Notes under the pieces: generated by a model
Database searches by the model: none
Told to the model about the DNA's origin: nothing
The model's input: only the letters and a program-made list of their open reading frames with translations
Position numbers and translations under genes: made by a program
In this document: positions 8,175 through 15,590 of the stretch, in pieces
How the letters are laid out: each line of letters begins with the position of its first letter
Position numbering within the stretch: position 1 is the first letter of the stretch
Assembly (NCBI GenBank): GCA_900554225.1
Contig: USGH01000009.1
Coordinates: forward strand, 1 to 25,979
DNA: 25,979 bases
Source: an uncultured Eubacteriales bacterium
GTDB taxonomy: Bacteria; Bacillota; Clostridia; Oscillospirales; CAG-272
Reading direction: 5' to 3'

Positions 8175-9085
8175 TCGCCATGGATGAAGAAAAGATTGCT
8201 GAGCTGCTCGCACTATTTGACGACTGCTTCCCGTATCTCGAATCCGGCAGAGGCTCCATCCCCAGTCTTGCGAAAAACAACATCGTACATAGATGCATTG
8301 CCGACGGAGAGCTTGCTGGAGCGGCGATTGTCGGCGGCGGAAATATCTACCTTCTGGCGGTAGCCCCGAAATACAGACACCGCGGGATCGGTACGGATTT
8401 GCTTGCGGAGGCGGAAAAAACGTGCCGGAACGCAGGCTGCGACAGGGTGACGGTCGGCGTAGGCAAGAATGGCTACATCACCCCCGGGATCCCGACCTCC
8501 GTCATGCCGTATGCGGAAGAGCTGTGTCCCCCCGATCTATACGAGGGCTTGACCGACGAGGGGGCGGCGTTCTTCCGGCACCATGGGTATACGCACAGCA
8601 GAGAATCGAATGCGTTTGATATGCGTGCGGTTCTGCCGTATCCGGAAAACGACCCTTATCCGCTTGGCTATTCGCGCGCCGGGGTGACGTATCGGCTGGC
8701 AGGTCCGGCGGATCGGGAATCCCTGCTGCGCTGTACCGACGACGCGGCACCGTATTTTACAGAATATTATACGAATGAAGAAATGTATCGGCACGGATCC
8801 ATCGTCTGCGCGGTATCGGAGACGGATGGCGAGGTGCTTGGCTGTCTGATCGCGGACGGAGCGCGTGGCGGACTGGGCTCCATCGGATGTGTGGCGGTGG
8901 CGAATCGTGCGCGCGGTCGCGGTGTGGCATCGGATATGGTGCGATGCGCGACCCGGTACATCACGGATCAGGGATCGGTGCGCGGCTTTCTCAGCTACAC
9001 GTACACGGGACTCGATAAGCTCTACGGCAAGGCGGGCTTCCGGATCTCCGTCTACTACATGATGGCGGCAAAGGTGTTGCGGTAA
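8171..9085 (+). CDS. Tandem GNAT-family N-acetyltransferase
   Basis: A 304-residue protein with two GNAT domains. The first contains IYLLAVAPKYRHRGIGTDLL (about residues 58-77), the acetyl-CoA pyrophosphate loop. The second contains GSIGCVAVANRARGRGVASDMV (about 236-257) and ends with the typical LDKLYGKAGFRISVYYMMA strand. The acceptor is unknown; tandem GNATs include mycothiol-synthase-like and antibiotic-modifying enzymes. GTG 8171 overlaps the upstream TGA (GTGA). An ATG at 8180 is an equally possible start, as neither has a strong ribosome site of its own. The overlap implies translational coupling with the SCP2-like protein. Confidence 0.85.
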   Translation: MIAMDEEKIAELLALFDDCFPYLESGRGSIPSLAKNNIVHRCIADGELAGAAIVGGGNIYLLAVAPKYRHRGIGTDLLAEAEKTCRNAGCDRVTVGVGKNGYITPGIPTSVMPYAEELCPPDLYEGLTDEGAAFFRHHGYTHSRESNAFDMRAVLPYPENDPYPLGYSRAGVTYRLAGPADRESLLRCTDDAAPYFTEYYTNEEMYRHGSIVCAVSETDGEVLGCLIADGARGGLGSIGCVAVANRARGRGVASDMVRCATRYITDQGSVRGFLSYTYTGLDKLYGKAGFRISVYYMMAAKVLR

Positions 9086-9116
9086 TACGTTATATATAAA
9101 TTGGAAGGATACGAAA

Positions 9117-9173
9117 ATGAGAGAGATTTATACATACCCGAATAGCCAGGAACAGTTCCGGCGTGCGGAATAG
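9117..9173 (+). other. N-terminal codons of the aminotransferase, cut off by an in-frame TAG
   Basis: ATG 9117 follows GGAAGGATACGAAA and opens 18 codons (MREIYTYPNSQEQFRRAE) that end in TAG at 9171-9173. The frame is identical to that of the aminotransferase body. The content matches the usual N-terminus of this aminotransferase family, where a lysine or arginine normally precedes VIP.GVYGHLGP. The sequence therefore looks like one gene with a nonsense codon (for example AAG to TAG) rather than a separate leader peptide. Confidence 0.65.
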
Positions 9174-10370
9174 GTGATCCCGTCCGGCGTGTACGGGCAT
9201 CTCGGTCCGGCGGAGGGATGCTTTATCCCGGTGGAGGCGTTCCCGCTGTTCTGTGACCATGCCAGGGGAAGCTATTTCTGGGACATCGACGGCCATCGGT
9301 TCATCGACTATATGTGCGCCTACGGCCCGAATGTACTCGGCTACAACGATCCCGATGTGGATGAGGCGGCGCGGAAGCAGCGGGAGAAGGGCGACTGCAC
9401 CACGTCTCCCTCCACGGTGATGATCGATTTCGCGGAGCTGCTCGTCGATACGGTGGCAAGCGCGGATTGGGCGTTCTTTGCGAAAAACGGCAACGACGTG
9501 ACGACTATGGCGGTCATGGCAGCGCGCGCATACACGCATCGGAAGAAGATCGTGTTTTTCAAGGGCTACTATCACGGGATCGCGCCGTGGACGCAGAAGA
9601 TCGACTATGCCGGGGTCATCGAGGAGGATGTGGCAAACAACATCTACCTGCCGTGGAACGATATTGCGGCGGTAGAGCGTGTGTTTGCGGAGCATAAGGG
9701 CGAGATCGCCGCCGTGATCGGACAGCCGTATATGCACGGGAATTTTGCGGACAATACGCTGCCTGCCGACGGCTTCTGGCAGAGAGTGCGCAAGCTCTGC
9801 ACCGACAACGGCACGGTGCTTGTCATCGACGACGTGCGCGCGGGCTTCCGCCTCGACATCGCGGGCAGCGACCACTATTTCGGCTTCGAGGCGGATCTCA
9901 TCTGCTTCTGCAAGGCGATCGCGAATGGCTACAACGTCTCCGCACTGTGCGGCAAGGATTTCCTCAAGAATACGATCTCGTCCATGTCGTATACGGGCAG
10001 CTACTGGCTGTCGGCGGTACCGTTCGCGGCGGGGATCGCGTGCATTGAGAAGATGAAGCGGCTCGACTGTCCGCGCATTCTCATCGAAAAGGGCGCGAAG
10101 CTGAAACGGGAGCTTGTCAAGGCGGCGGCGGACTATGGCTATGACCTGCACGTGTCCGGCGTGCCGTCGCTGTTCTATCTGCGGATCGCGGACGACCCGA
10201 GTCTGATGCTCCATCAGGCGTGGATCGCGGAATGTGTGCGGCGCGGCGTGTTCTTCACGAACCACCACAACCACTTCATTAACGCCAGCCTGACCGACGC
10301 GGACATCGCGGAGACCGTAGATGTAGCAAGAGAAGCCTTCGCGGTGATCGCCGGGCGGGAAAACGGATAA
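9174..10370 (+). CDS. Class III aminotransferase (glutamate-1-semialdehyde aminomutase-like), N-terminus interrupted
   Basis: The PLP-dependent fold type I body has 398 residues from a GTG that directly follows the TAG. Seen are SYFWDIDGHRFIDYMCAYGP (substrate/PLP entry), FFKGYYHG, the PLP-ring aspartate in VIDDVRAGF and the Schiff-base lysine Lys247 in CFCKAIANGY. All catalytic elements are present. It resembles glutamate-1-semialdehyde 2,1-aminomutase and related class III enzymes, but no heme-pathway genes are near, so a sugar or polyketide-like keto substrate is as likely. No ribosome site precedes GTG 9174. Translation would need re-initiation at TAG-GTG, suppression of TAG, or correction of a sequence error. 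It lies 31 bases after the GNAT gene and is closed by a terminator. Confidence 0.8.
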   Translation: MIPSGVYGHLGPAEGCFIPVEAFPLFCDHARGSYFWDIDGHRFIDYMCAYGPNVLGYNDPDVDEAARKQREKGDCTTSPSTVMIDFAELLVDTVASADWAFFAKNGNDVTTMAVMAARAYTHRKKIVFFKGYYHGIAPWTQKIDYAGVIEEDVANNIYLPWNDIAAVERVFAEHKGEIAAVIGQPYMHGNFADNTLPADGFWQRVRKLCTDNGTVLVIDDVRAGFRLDIAGSDHYFGFEADLICFCKAIANGYNVSALCGKDFLKNTISSMSYTGSYWLSAVPFAAGIACIEKMKRLDCPRILIEKGAKLKRELVKAAADYGYDLHVSGVPSLFYLRIADDPSLMLHQAWIAECVRRGVFFTNHHNHFINASLTDADIAETVDVAREAFAVIAGRENG

Positions 10371-10386
10371 AAAATAGGAAAAACAG

Positions 10387-10427
10387 AAAAAATCACGGAG
10401 GCTCAAGAGGAGTCGTCCGTGATTTTT
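10387..10427 (+). terminator. Intrinsic terminator after the aminotransferase
   Basis: AATCACGGA (10391-10399) pairs with TCCGTGATT (10416-10424), followed by a T-run. The A-run on the left makes it potentially active on both strands. Confidence 0.85.
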
Positions 10428-10483
10428 TGATTTTGCGGGGGATTTGAACGGGAAATGGGGGAAAGTTTACAGAATGTTCTTGC

Positions 10484-10499
10484 AGCTTTTTGAAAAGCT
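10484..10499. promoter_or_regulatory. Palindrome upstream of the lipoprotein promoter, possible operator
   Basis: AGCTTTT-TG-AAAAGCT is a perfect 16-base inverted repeat ending one base before the -35 box at 10501. Its position suits a regulator-binding site; no regulator is identified. Confidence 0.35.
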
Positions 10500-10500
10500 C

Positions 10501-10529
10501 TTGATAAAGTTTGTGTGATATGCTATCAT
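10501..10529 (+). promoter_or_regulatory. Promoter of the solute-binding lipoprotein
   Basis: TTGATA (10501-10506), a 17-base spacer ending in TGC, and TATCAT (10524-10529). The leader to ATG 10623 is about 87 bases and ends with AAAGGAGGAACTCCG. Confidence 0.85.
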
Positions 10530-10622
10530 AAATGCGAAATAACCACCGATCCCTGTGCAGACAGACAAATATACAAAAACGGAAACCGAATGAGAAATCG
10601 ATGCCAAAAAGGAGGAACTCCG

Positions 10623-13034
10623 ATGAAAAGATTTGCCGTGCTCCTGCTCACCGCGCTGCTTCTGCTGCCATCCTGCCAAAAACTGCCGCGCAGGGAAGAG
10701 GATACCGCCGTGACGGACGTGTCTGCCATGACGTTTGTCGCGGAGGACGAGAGTGCGAACCTTGTCACCATCTACAGTGGGACGCGGTATCAGGTCGTGC
10801 CGCTTGTGCCATCGGGTAACGGCGGATATTATAGTCAAATGTTGGCACTACATACGCTGGAAAACGAAGAAGATGTTTTTTTTGTGAATGAGGGACCATA
10901 TTACTACTTCCTTGACAACAAATTATATCTATCGTCTTTTACAGGGAGCAGCAAGCCTGCGGAACGGGATAAGCACATCGAGATATTTGATGCCGAGGGA
11001 AACCGAATCGATACCATCACAGTTCCGGAATTGGCGGGCACAGAGTTCAAGAACGACGCGTTACTGGATGCCGATGGAAATTATGTAATCATTCTCAGCG
11101 AATCGGATGCCACGGAAGATGGAGAAAAAGCCGAAAGAAGTAAAAAAAACCGTATCATCCGAAAATACGATGCAACGGGAAAGAATATTCTCCGGGAAGC
11201 ATTGCTTACAGATACAGAATCTCTGTATATTTATCTTTGTAATTCGATGTCTCCCTACTATCTCATTGCCGCGGACAGGATAGATTTTGATGAATACAAA
11301 CTGCACATGTTCGACAAAGAGATGAATGAGCTGACCCCGCCCATAACGGTACACAGCAATGTCGATACCATCTCCGTCAACGATGCCGGTGAGGTTTTCG
11401 CACAGGGCTGGCAGCATATCTATAAGCTCGATTTTGAAAGCAACACCGCAAAAGCGATCACGCCTGCCGGGAAGAACGCTTTTCTCACAGCGGACGGCGG
11501 CGTGTTCCAGGTCACACGGGACGGCGTGTTCTCCTGTGACGAGAGCGAGGAGAAGTACCTCGACTGGACCGCCTCTGACCTGGTCCAGGACGACATCGAT
11601 ATCATAGGGGGCGTGGACGGGAACCATCTTCTCGTGAGAAACCGCTGCAATCTGAATCTCACGGAGGAGTTCGCGATCCTGCGCCGGGTCGGGGATGAGG
11701 GACTGCAAAGACGGCTCGTCACCATCGGTACCTACGGTTCGTATATCAATACCTATCTCTCCCGCGCCATCGCCGTGTTCAACCAGACGAACGAGCAATA
11801 TTACGTCCACCTGACGGAGACGGAGAATACGGACGCGGCGGGCATCGCGTTCACGGATTCGGCGGATTTTGACACGATCTCCGCCCTTGCCGCCCGTGGG
11901 GAGCTGCCGGATTTGCAGATTTTCGCGCAGGATTTCCTGTCCATGGACGGGGACGATCTGTACACACGGCTCGTGGATCACGGCTACCTCGCGGACATCG
12001 CGGCCATCGACGGCGGACAGGCGATCCTCGATTCCCTCACGGGCAGCGCGCGCCGGGTCGGTCTGTACGGCGGGAGCACCTACCGCGTTCCGGTGTACAT
12101 GCGCTACCAGACAATCCTTTCGCGGACAGCGGAGCCGCTCACCGTGGAAACGCTTACCGGAGATGCCGCCTCTCTGCAAGCCGGACAGACCCTGTTCCCG
12201 CAGCTGCACCCGGAATTCTTTATTTTGGAGTCCATGATTCCGCAGCTTTTCACCGACCGCGCGAACGGCACGAACACCATGGACAGCGCGCAGTTCCTTG
12301 CGTACCTCGAAATGCTGCAAAAGGTCTACACATCGTCCGGCGGCCATGGTTATGTGGAGTCCGGCTATACCGGTGCGAAACCATCCTACAGCGTGCAGTA
12401 CCAGAAGCTCATGGAGGAGTTTTCCGACGGGACGGTGCGCTATATTCCCTGCACGCTTGCCGCCGTCGACGGACTGGGCGCATATAAATTGGCATTTCCG
12501 GACGGACAGTACTGCGGCTATCCCGGCGCTCCGGCGGTTGTGTCCGGCTTGTGCAGCTTCGGCATATACAAGGACGCGAAAAATCCCGAGGGCGCGCTTG
12601 CCTTCCTGCGGTATCTGCTCTCCGACACGGTGCAGAACGCGGCTATTGTCTCGGAGTACAATTTCCCGGTGACGCGCGCCGCCATCGAGAACGAGCTTGC
12701 CTATGATCACTACGTCTACTACGCCACCGTGCAGAATCTCGACAACCGGACGGACGACGCACAGTTCCGGGCGTACCGTGAGGAAAAATGGACGGGAGAG
12801 GATCCGAAAAACGGCGTGCGCAGCGTAAATCGCCAAATCGTCCCCTACACCGACGCGGATCGCGCGATCCTGCAAAATATCACGGAAAACGCCGCCGTCA
12901 CGACCCCGGACCCGACGCTGACCGGAATCATCCGTGAGGAGGTGGACGCCTACATCGGCGGTGCAAGAGACGCCGCGGAGACCGCTCGGGTGCTGAAAAG
13001 CCGCGTGGAGGTGTATCTGGGGGAGAAGAAGTAA
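10623..13034 (+). CDS. Large extracellular solute-binding lipoprotein (family 1 type)
   Basis: An 803-residue lipoprotein. MKRFAVLLLTALLLLPSC is a signal peptide with the lipid-modified cysteine at Cys18. Residues about 40-370 hold repeated strand-turn blocks (for example YKLDFESNTAKAITPAGKN) and look like a beta-propeller-type domain. Residues about 375-700 resemble a family 1 ABC solute-binding fold (INTYLSRAIAVFNQTN, LPDLQIFAQDF, FGIYKDAKNPEGALAFLRYL). Ordinary binding proteins are about 400-450 residues, so this is twice the normal size. No permease or ATPase genes are adjacent, so it is an orphan that may sense rather than import. ATG 10623 is chosen for the AAAGGAGGAACTCCG site and the signal peptide. 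Bases about 10830-11340 are clearly more AT-rich than the rest. Confidence 0.85.
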   Translation: MKRFAVLLLTALLLLPSCQKLPRREEDTAVTDVSAMTFVAEDESANLVTIYSGTRYQVVPLVPSGNGGYYSQMLALHTLENEEDVFFVNEGPYYYFLDNKLYLSSFTGSSKPAERDKHIEIFDAEGNRIDTITVPELAGTEFKNDALLDADGNYVIILSESDATEDGEKAERSKKNRIIRKYDATGKNILREALLTDTESLYIYLCNSMSPYYLIAADRIDFDEYKLHMFDKEMNELTPPITVHSNVDTISVNDAGEVFAQGWQHIYKLDFESNTAKAITPAGKNAFLTADGGVFQVTRDGVFSCDESEEKYLDWTASDLVQDDIDIIGGVDGNHLLVRNRCNLNLTEEFAILRRVGDEGLQRRLVTIGTYGSYINTYLSRAIAVFNQTNEQYYVHLTETENTDAAGIAFTDSADFDTISALAARGELPDLQIFAQDFLSMDGDDLYTRLVDHGYLADIAAIDGGQAILDSLTGSARRVGLYGGSTYRVPVYMRYQTILSRTAEPLTVETLTGDAASLQAGQTLFPQLHPEFFILESMIPQLFTDRANGTNTMDSAQFLAYLEMLQKVYTSSGGHGYVESGYTGAKPSYSVQYQKLMEEFSDGTVRYIPCTLAAVDGLGAYKLAFPDGQYCGYPGAPAVVSGLCSFGIYKDAKNPEGALAFLRYLLSDTVQNAAIVSEYNFPVTRAAIENELAYDHYVYYATVQNLDNRTDDAQFRAYREEKWTGEDPKNGVRSVNRQIVPYTDADRAILQNITENAAVTTPDPTLTGIIREEVDAYIGGARDAAETARVLKSRVEVYLGEKK

Positions 13035-13041
13035 ACAAAAC

Positions 13042-13089
13042 AACCGCACCCGCTTTTGTCGGAGTTCTCCGGCGTGAGTGGGTGCGGTT
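13042..13089. terminator. Bidirectional terminator between convergent units
   Basis: AACCGCACCC (13042-13051) and GGGTGCGGTT (13080-13089) are perfect inverted repeats. On the minus strand the stem is followed by GTTTTGTTT; on the plus strand by ATTTAT. It separates the lipoprotein gene from the minus-strand sugar module. Confidence 0.75.
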
Positions 13090-13123
13090 ATTTATGCGGT
13101 TGTATGGGTGGATAGACGCCGCC

Positions 13124-14159
13124 TTATTCGAGCTCCACCTTCACCGGCTTGCCGGTCGCCATGGATTCGTTGCAGGCGAGGGTGAAGCTGACGGACTTGA
13201 ACGCGTCCGCGTAGGGAGAGCGGATCTTGGAGCCGTCGCCGGAGATGACAGAGAATGCCCGCGTCGCCGTCCTGACGGTATACAATCGCGTCGCCGGATG
13301 CGGAAAGCGCGCCGTCGCCCTTGATGACAAAGCCGTCCTTGCCTTCTTCCGGCTCTGCCGGCTTTTCACCGTACATCTTGAACGTGTCGAGGATCTTCAG
13401 CTCCGCTCTCTTGTCGCGCGTGCTGAACGTGATCTTGGAGTCGAAGCTGTTGCCGGAGGTCGCGTAGCAGCCCGTGGAGATCGTCGCCAGAATGCCGTTC
13501 TTGAACTTTACAACGGTCGTGGACAGGTCGTCGGTGTCGTAGCCCGGCCATTCCTCATCGGAAATGTAGCCGCGGTTGGCAAAGGAGAACACTTCCTCCG
13601 GATCGCCGATCATGTAGCGAATGATGTCGAACTGGTGGATCGTCTGCTCTGCTGCCTGACCGCCGGAGAGATCCTTGTGACGCCACCACGGCTGATCCGG
13701 CACGCCGCCGATACGGGAGCATTCGATCATGATGATCTGGTTGTTCGCTACGAACTGCTTGTTCGGCTCGACGAGGTTCGAGTAACGGCACTGGAAGCCG
13801 CTTGCCGTGATCAGCCCCTTTGCTTCCGCAGCGTCCCGAATCTTCCGCGCCAGATCCAGCTCCAGTGCGAGCGGCTTTTCCACAAAGAAGTGGATGCCGC
13901 GCTCGATGAGGTCAAATTCGATCTGTCCGTGGCAGTACGGCGGAATGCATACGAATACCATGTCCGGCTTCACCTCGTCCAGCATCACGCGATAATCCGT
14001 GTACGCCTTGCCTGTGCCTGCCTTTGCCTGGAACGCTTCCGCGCGCTCCGGGATCAGATCGCAGAAGCCCGCCAGCTCTACAATGTCTGTAAACTGTAAA
14101 AAGTGTCCCAGGTGATAGCCGCCAATTCCACCGCAGCCGATGATCGCAAGTTTTTTCAT
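13124..14159 (-). CDS. Gfo/Idh/MocA-family oxidoreductase with a C-terminal frameshift
   Basis: An NAD(P)-dependent sugar or cyclitol dehydrogenase-like enzyme. The N-terminal Rossmann fold shows IIGCGGIGGYHLG (6-18), the cofactor-site EKP at residues 94-96 and the C-domain EQTIHQFDIIRYMIG with candidate catalytic His175. After about residue 300 the frame breaks. The starting frame runs into an Arg-rich tail ending at 13092, while the next frame continues the family-like sequence (FSVISGDGSKIRSPYADAFK ... VKVELE) to TAA at 13124-13126. One extra base in the CCC at 13258-13260 explains it, and the span 13124-14159 is 3n+1 bases. ATG 14159 follows AAGGAGAAAAAGC. It is the last gene of the sugar module. 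Substrate unknown. Confidence 0.85.
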
Positions 14160-14244
14160 GCTTTTTCTCCTTAATGATGTGTTGTATGGTTAGACCGCCC
14201 GACAGGCAGCCCGACTTTCGTAGGAAATTTCTGCTTGTATGGGG

Positions 14245-14255
14245 TGCGCAGCGCA
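14245..14255. repeat. Odd palindrome TGCGCAGCGCA, copy 1
   Basis: The 11-mer is symmetric around its central A. It lies between the GH109-like gene (stop 14274) and the Gfo/Idh/MocA gene. The same 11-mer occurs at 15580-15590 after the stop of the isomerase gene. Confidence 0.4.
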
Positions 14256-14273
14256 GTAAGCTTTTGCGTATCC

Positions 14274-15515
14274 TTAGAATTCGACCGCGCCCTCGTAAAC
14301 CGTCTCGTCCAGATCAAAGAGGTTGAAGATCGAGCGGGGACCGGGTTCGCGCTTGAGCCACATACCGTTTGTGAAATCCGGGATCGCTACGGGGGCACTG
14401 CCGGTCGCGATGGATTCCTCGGACAGGATCGAGATCGACATCAGGGTCGCGGAGTCGTATACGTCGATCGGCGTCTGGGTGCCTTTGCGGACCGCTTCCA
14501 GGAACGCGCGCATCACGAGCCAGTCCATGCCGCCGTGTCCGCCTGTGAATTCCGCCGCGTGCGTCTTTTTCCAGAGCGGATGCTCGAATTCATCCCAGTA
14601 GTTCTCCATCGGATCCCACTTTTCGCCTTCCGTGCGCCCTTCGATGCACAGTGCGTGGAGATCCTCCATCCAAATGCCGCACGTACCCTGCACTCTGCCG
14701 CCGCGCGAATACGGCCGCGGATTGCTCGTGTCGTGCGTTAAGACGATCGTCTCTCCGTTTGCACAGCGGATCGTCGTCGTCACAATGTCTCCGAGACGGA
14801 ATGGGACGCCCTGCAGCGGGTGATCCTCCGGAAAGTGATCTTTCACATATTTCGCAAGACCGCGTGATTTGGTTGCCATGGAGTTCAGCGCCAGAAGGCG
14901 GTTGCCGTGGTTGATGTCGAGATAGGTCATGATCGGCCCCAGCTCATGTGTCGGATAGACCTCCGCGTTCCGGTGCAGATGGTGCCACGTCCGCTCGTGA
15001 TCCGTTGCCATACCGCCCGCAACGGTGCGCAGATCGTGCTGATACCCGCCCTGACAGTGGAGCACCTCGCCGAACAATCCCTTTTTGATCATGTTCAGTA
15101 TTGTCATTTCCTCGCGGTTGTAGCAGCAGTTCTCCATCAGCATGCACGGCACGCCGGTCTCCTCGTATGTGTGTACCAGATCCCAGCATTGCTGAATCGA
15201 CTGCGCCGGACCTACCTCAAACGCCGCGTATTTCCCGTGCCGCATCGCGTCGATGGCGATCTTCACGTGGTCGTTCCAGTAGGTGGTGATCAGCACCGCG
15301 TCCAGATCGTCCCGGATCACAATGTCGTGCGACCGTACCGAGCCGTATACCTCGCGTCCGTACTTTTCCCGGCACATCTCGCGCCCTTTTTCCATGCGAT
15401 CCTCGTGGATGTCGCATACCGCGTTCACCTGTACGTCGTCCATCTTGAGAAGCTCGCCGAGCCACCACGATCCGCGACCGCCGAGACCGATCACACCCAT
15501 GCGTATGGTTTTCAT
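14274..15515 (-). CDS. GH109-like NAD-dependent oxidoreductase/glycosidase
   Basis: A 413-residue Gfo/Idh/MocA-fold protein most like glycoside hydrolase family 109 (alpha-N-acetylgalactosaminidases that use tightly bound NAD+ in an oxidation-elimination-reduction cycle). Seen are the dinucleotide motif VIGLGGRGSWW (8-18), FEVGPAQS in place of the EKP of ordinary dehydrogenases, LMENCCYNREEM (126-137), GGYQHDLR (156-163) and the GH109-style VYPTHELGP (186-194) bearing the candidate catalytic His190. There is no signal peptide, so it acts in the cytoplasm, unlike many secreted GH109 enzymes. An upstream ATG (15560) is rejected because ATG 15515 has GGGAGG and gives the proper N-terminus. It is the middle gene of the module; the sugar cannot be read from sequence. 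Confidence 0.8.
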   Translation of the reverse strand: MKTIRMGVIGLGGRGSWWLGELLKMDDVQVNAVCDIHEDRMEKGREMCREKYGREVYGSVRSHDIVIRDDLDAVLITTYWNDHVKIAIDAMRHGKYAAFEVGPAQSIQQCWDLVHTYEETGVPCMLMENCCYNREEMTILNMIKKGLFGEVLHCQGGYQHDLRTVAGGMATDHERTWHHLHRNAEVYPTHELGPIMTYLDINHGNRLLALNSMATKSRGLAKYVKDHFPEDHPLQGVPFRLGDIVTTTIRCANGETIVLTHDTSNPRPYSRGGRVQGTCGIWMEDLHALCIEGRTEGEKWDPMENYWDEFEHPLWKKTHAAEFTGGHGGMDWLVMRAFLEAVRKGTQTPIDVYDSATLMSISILSEESIATGSAPVAIPDFTNGMWLKREPGPRSIFNLFDLDETVYEGAVEF

Positions 15516-15529
15516 ATATTCGTTCCTCC

Positions 15530-15543
15530 CACGGTATCCCGTG
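15530..15543 (-). promoter_or_regulatory. Small hairpin next to the ribosome site of the GH109-like gene
   Basis: CACGG-TATC-CCGTG forms a perfect stem; its last base overlaps the first base of the GGGAGG ribosome site (15530-15525). It could modulate translation or protect the processed mRNA end. Confidence 0.35.
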
Positions 15544-15579
15544 TTTTGTTCTATAATCAATACGCGCAGTGCATTCGTA

Positions 15580-15590
15580 TGCGCAGCGCA
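15580..15590. repeat. Odd palindrome TGCGCAGCGCA, copy 2
   Basis: Identical to the 11-mer at 14245-14255. It directly follows (minus-strand sense) the stop codon of the isomerase gene at 15591. Confidence 0.4.

Noticed and set aside
9171..9173. TAG as pyrrolysine or a reassigned codon
   Set aside because: TAG is an ordinary stop at 24493-24495, and nothing in the window suggests pyl genes or a recoding structure.
9090..10406. 438-residue minus-strand open frame opposite the aminotransferase
   Set aside because: No recognisable domain; it also crosses the terminator at 10387-10427.
11061..13049. 662-residue minus-strand open frame opposite the lipoprotein gene
   Set aside because: His/Arg/Val-rich shadow with no motif; the plus-strand lipoprotein has a signal peptide, ribosome site and promoter.
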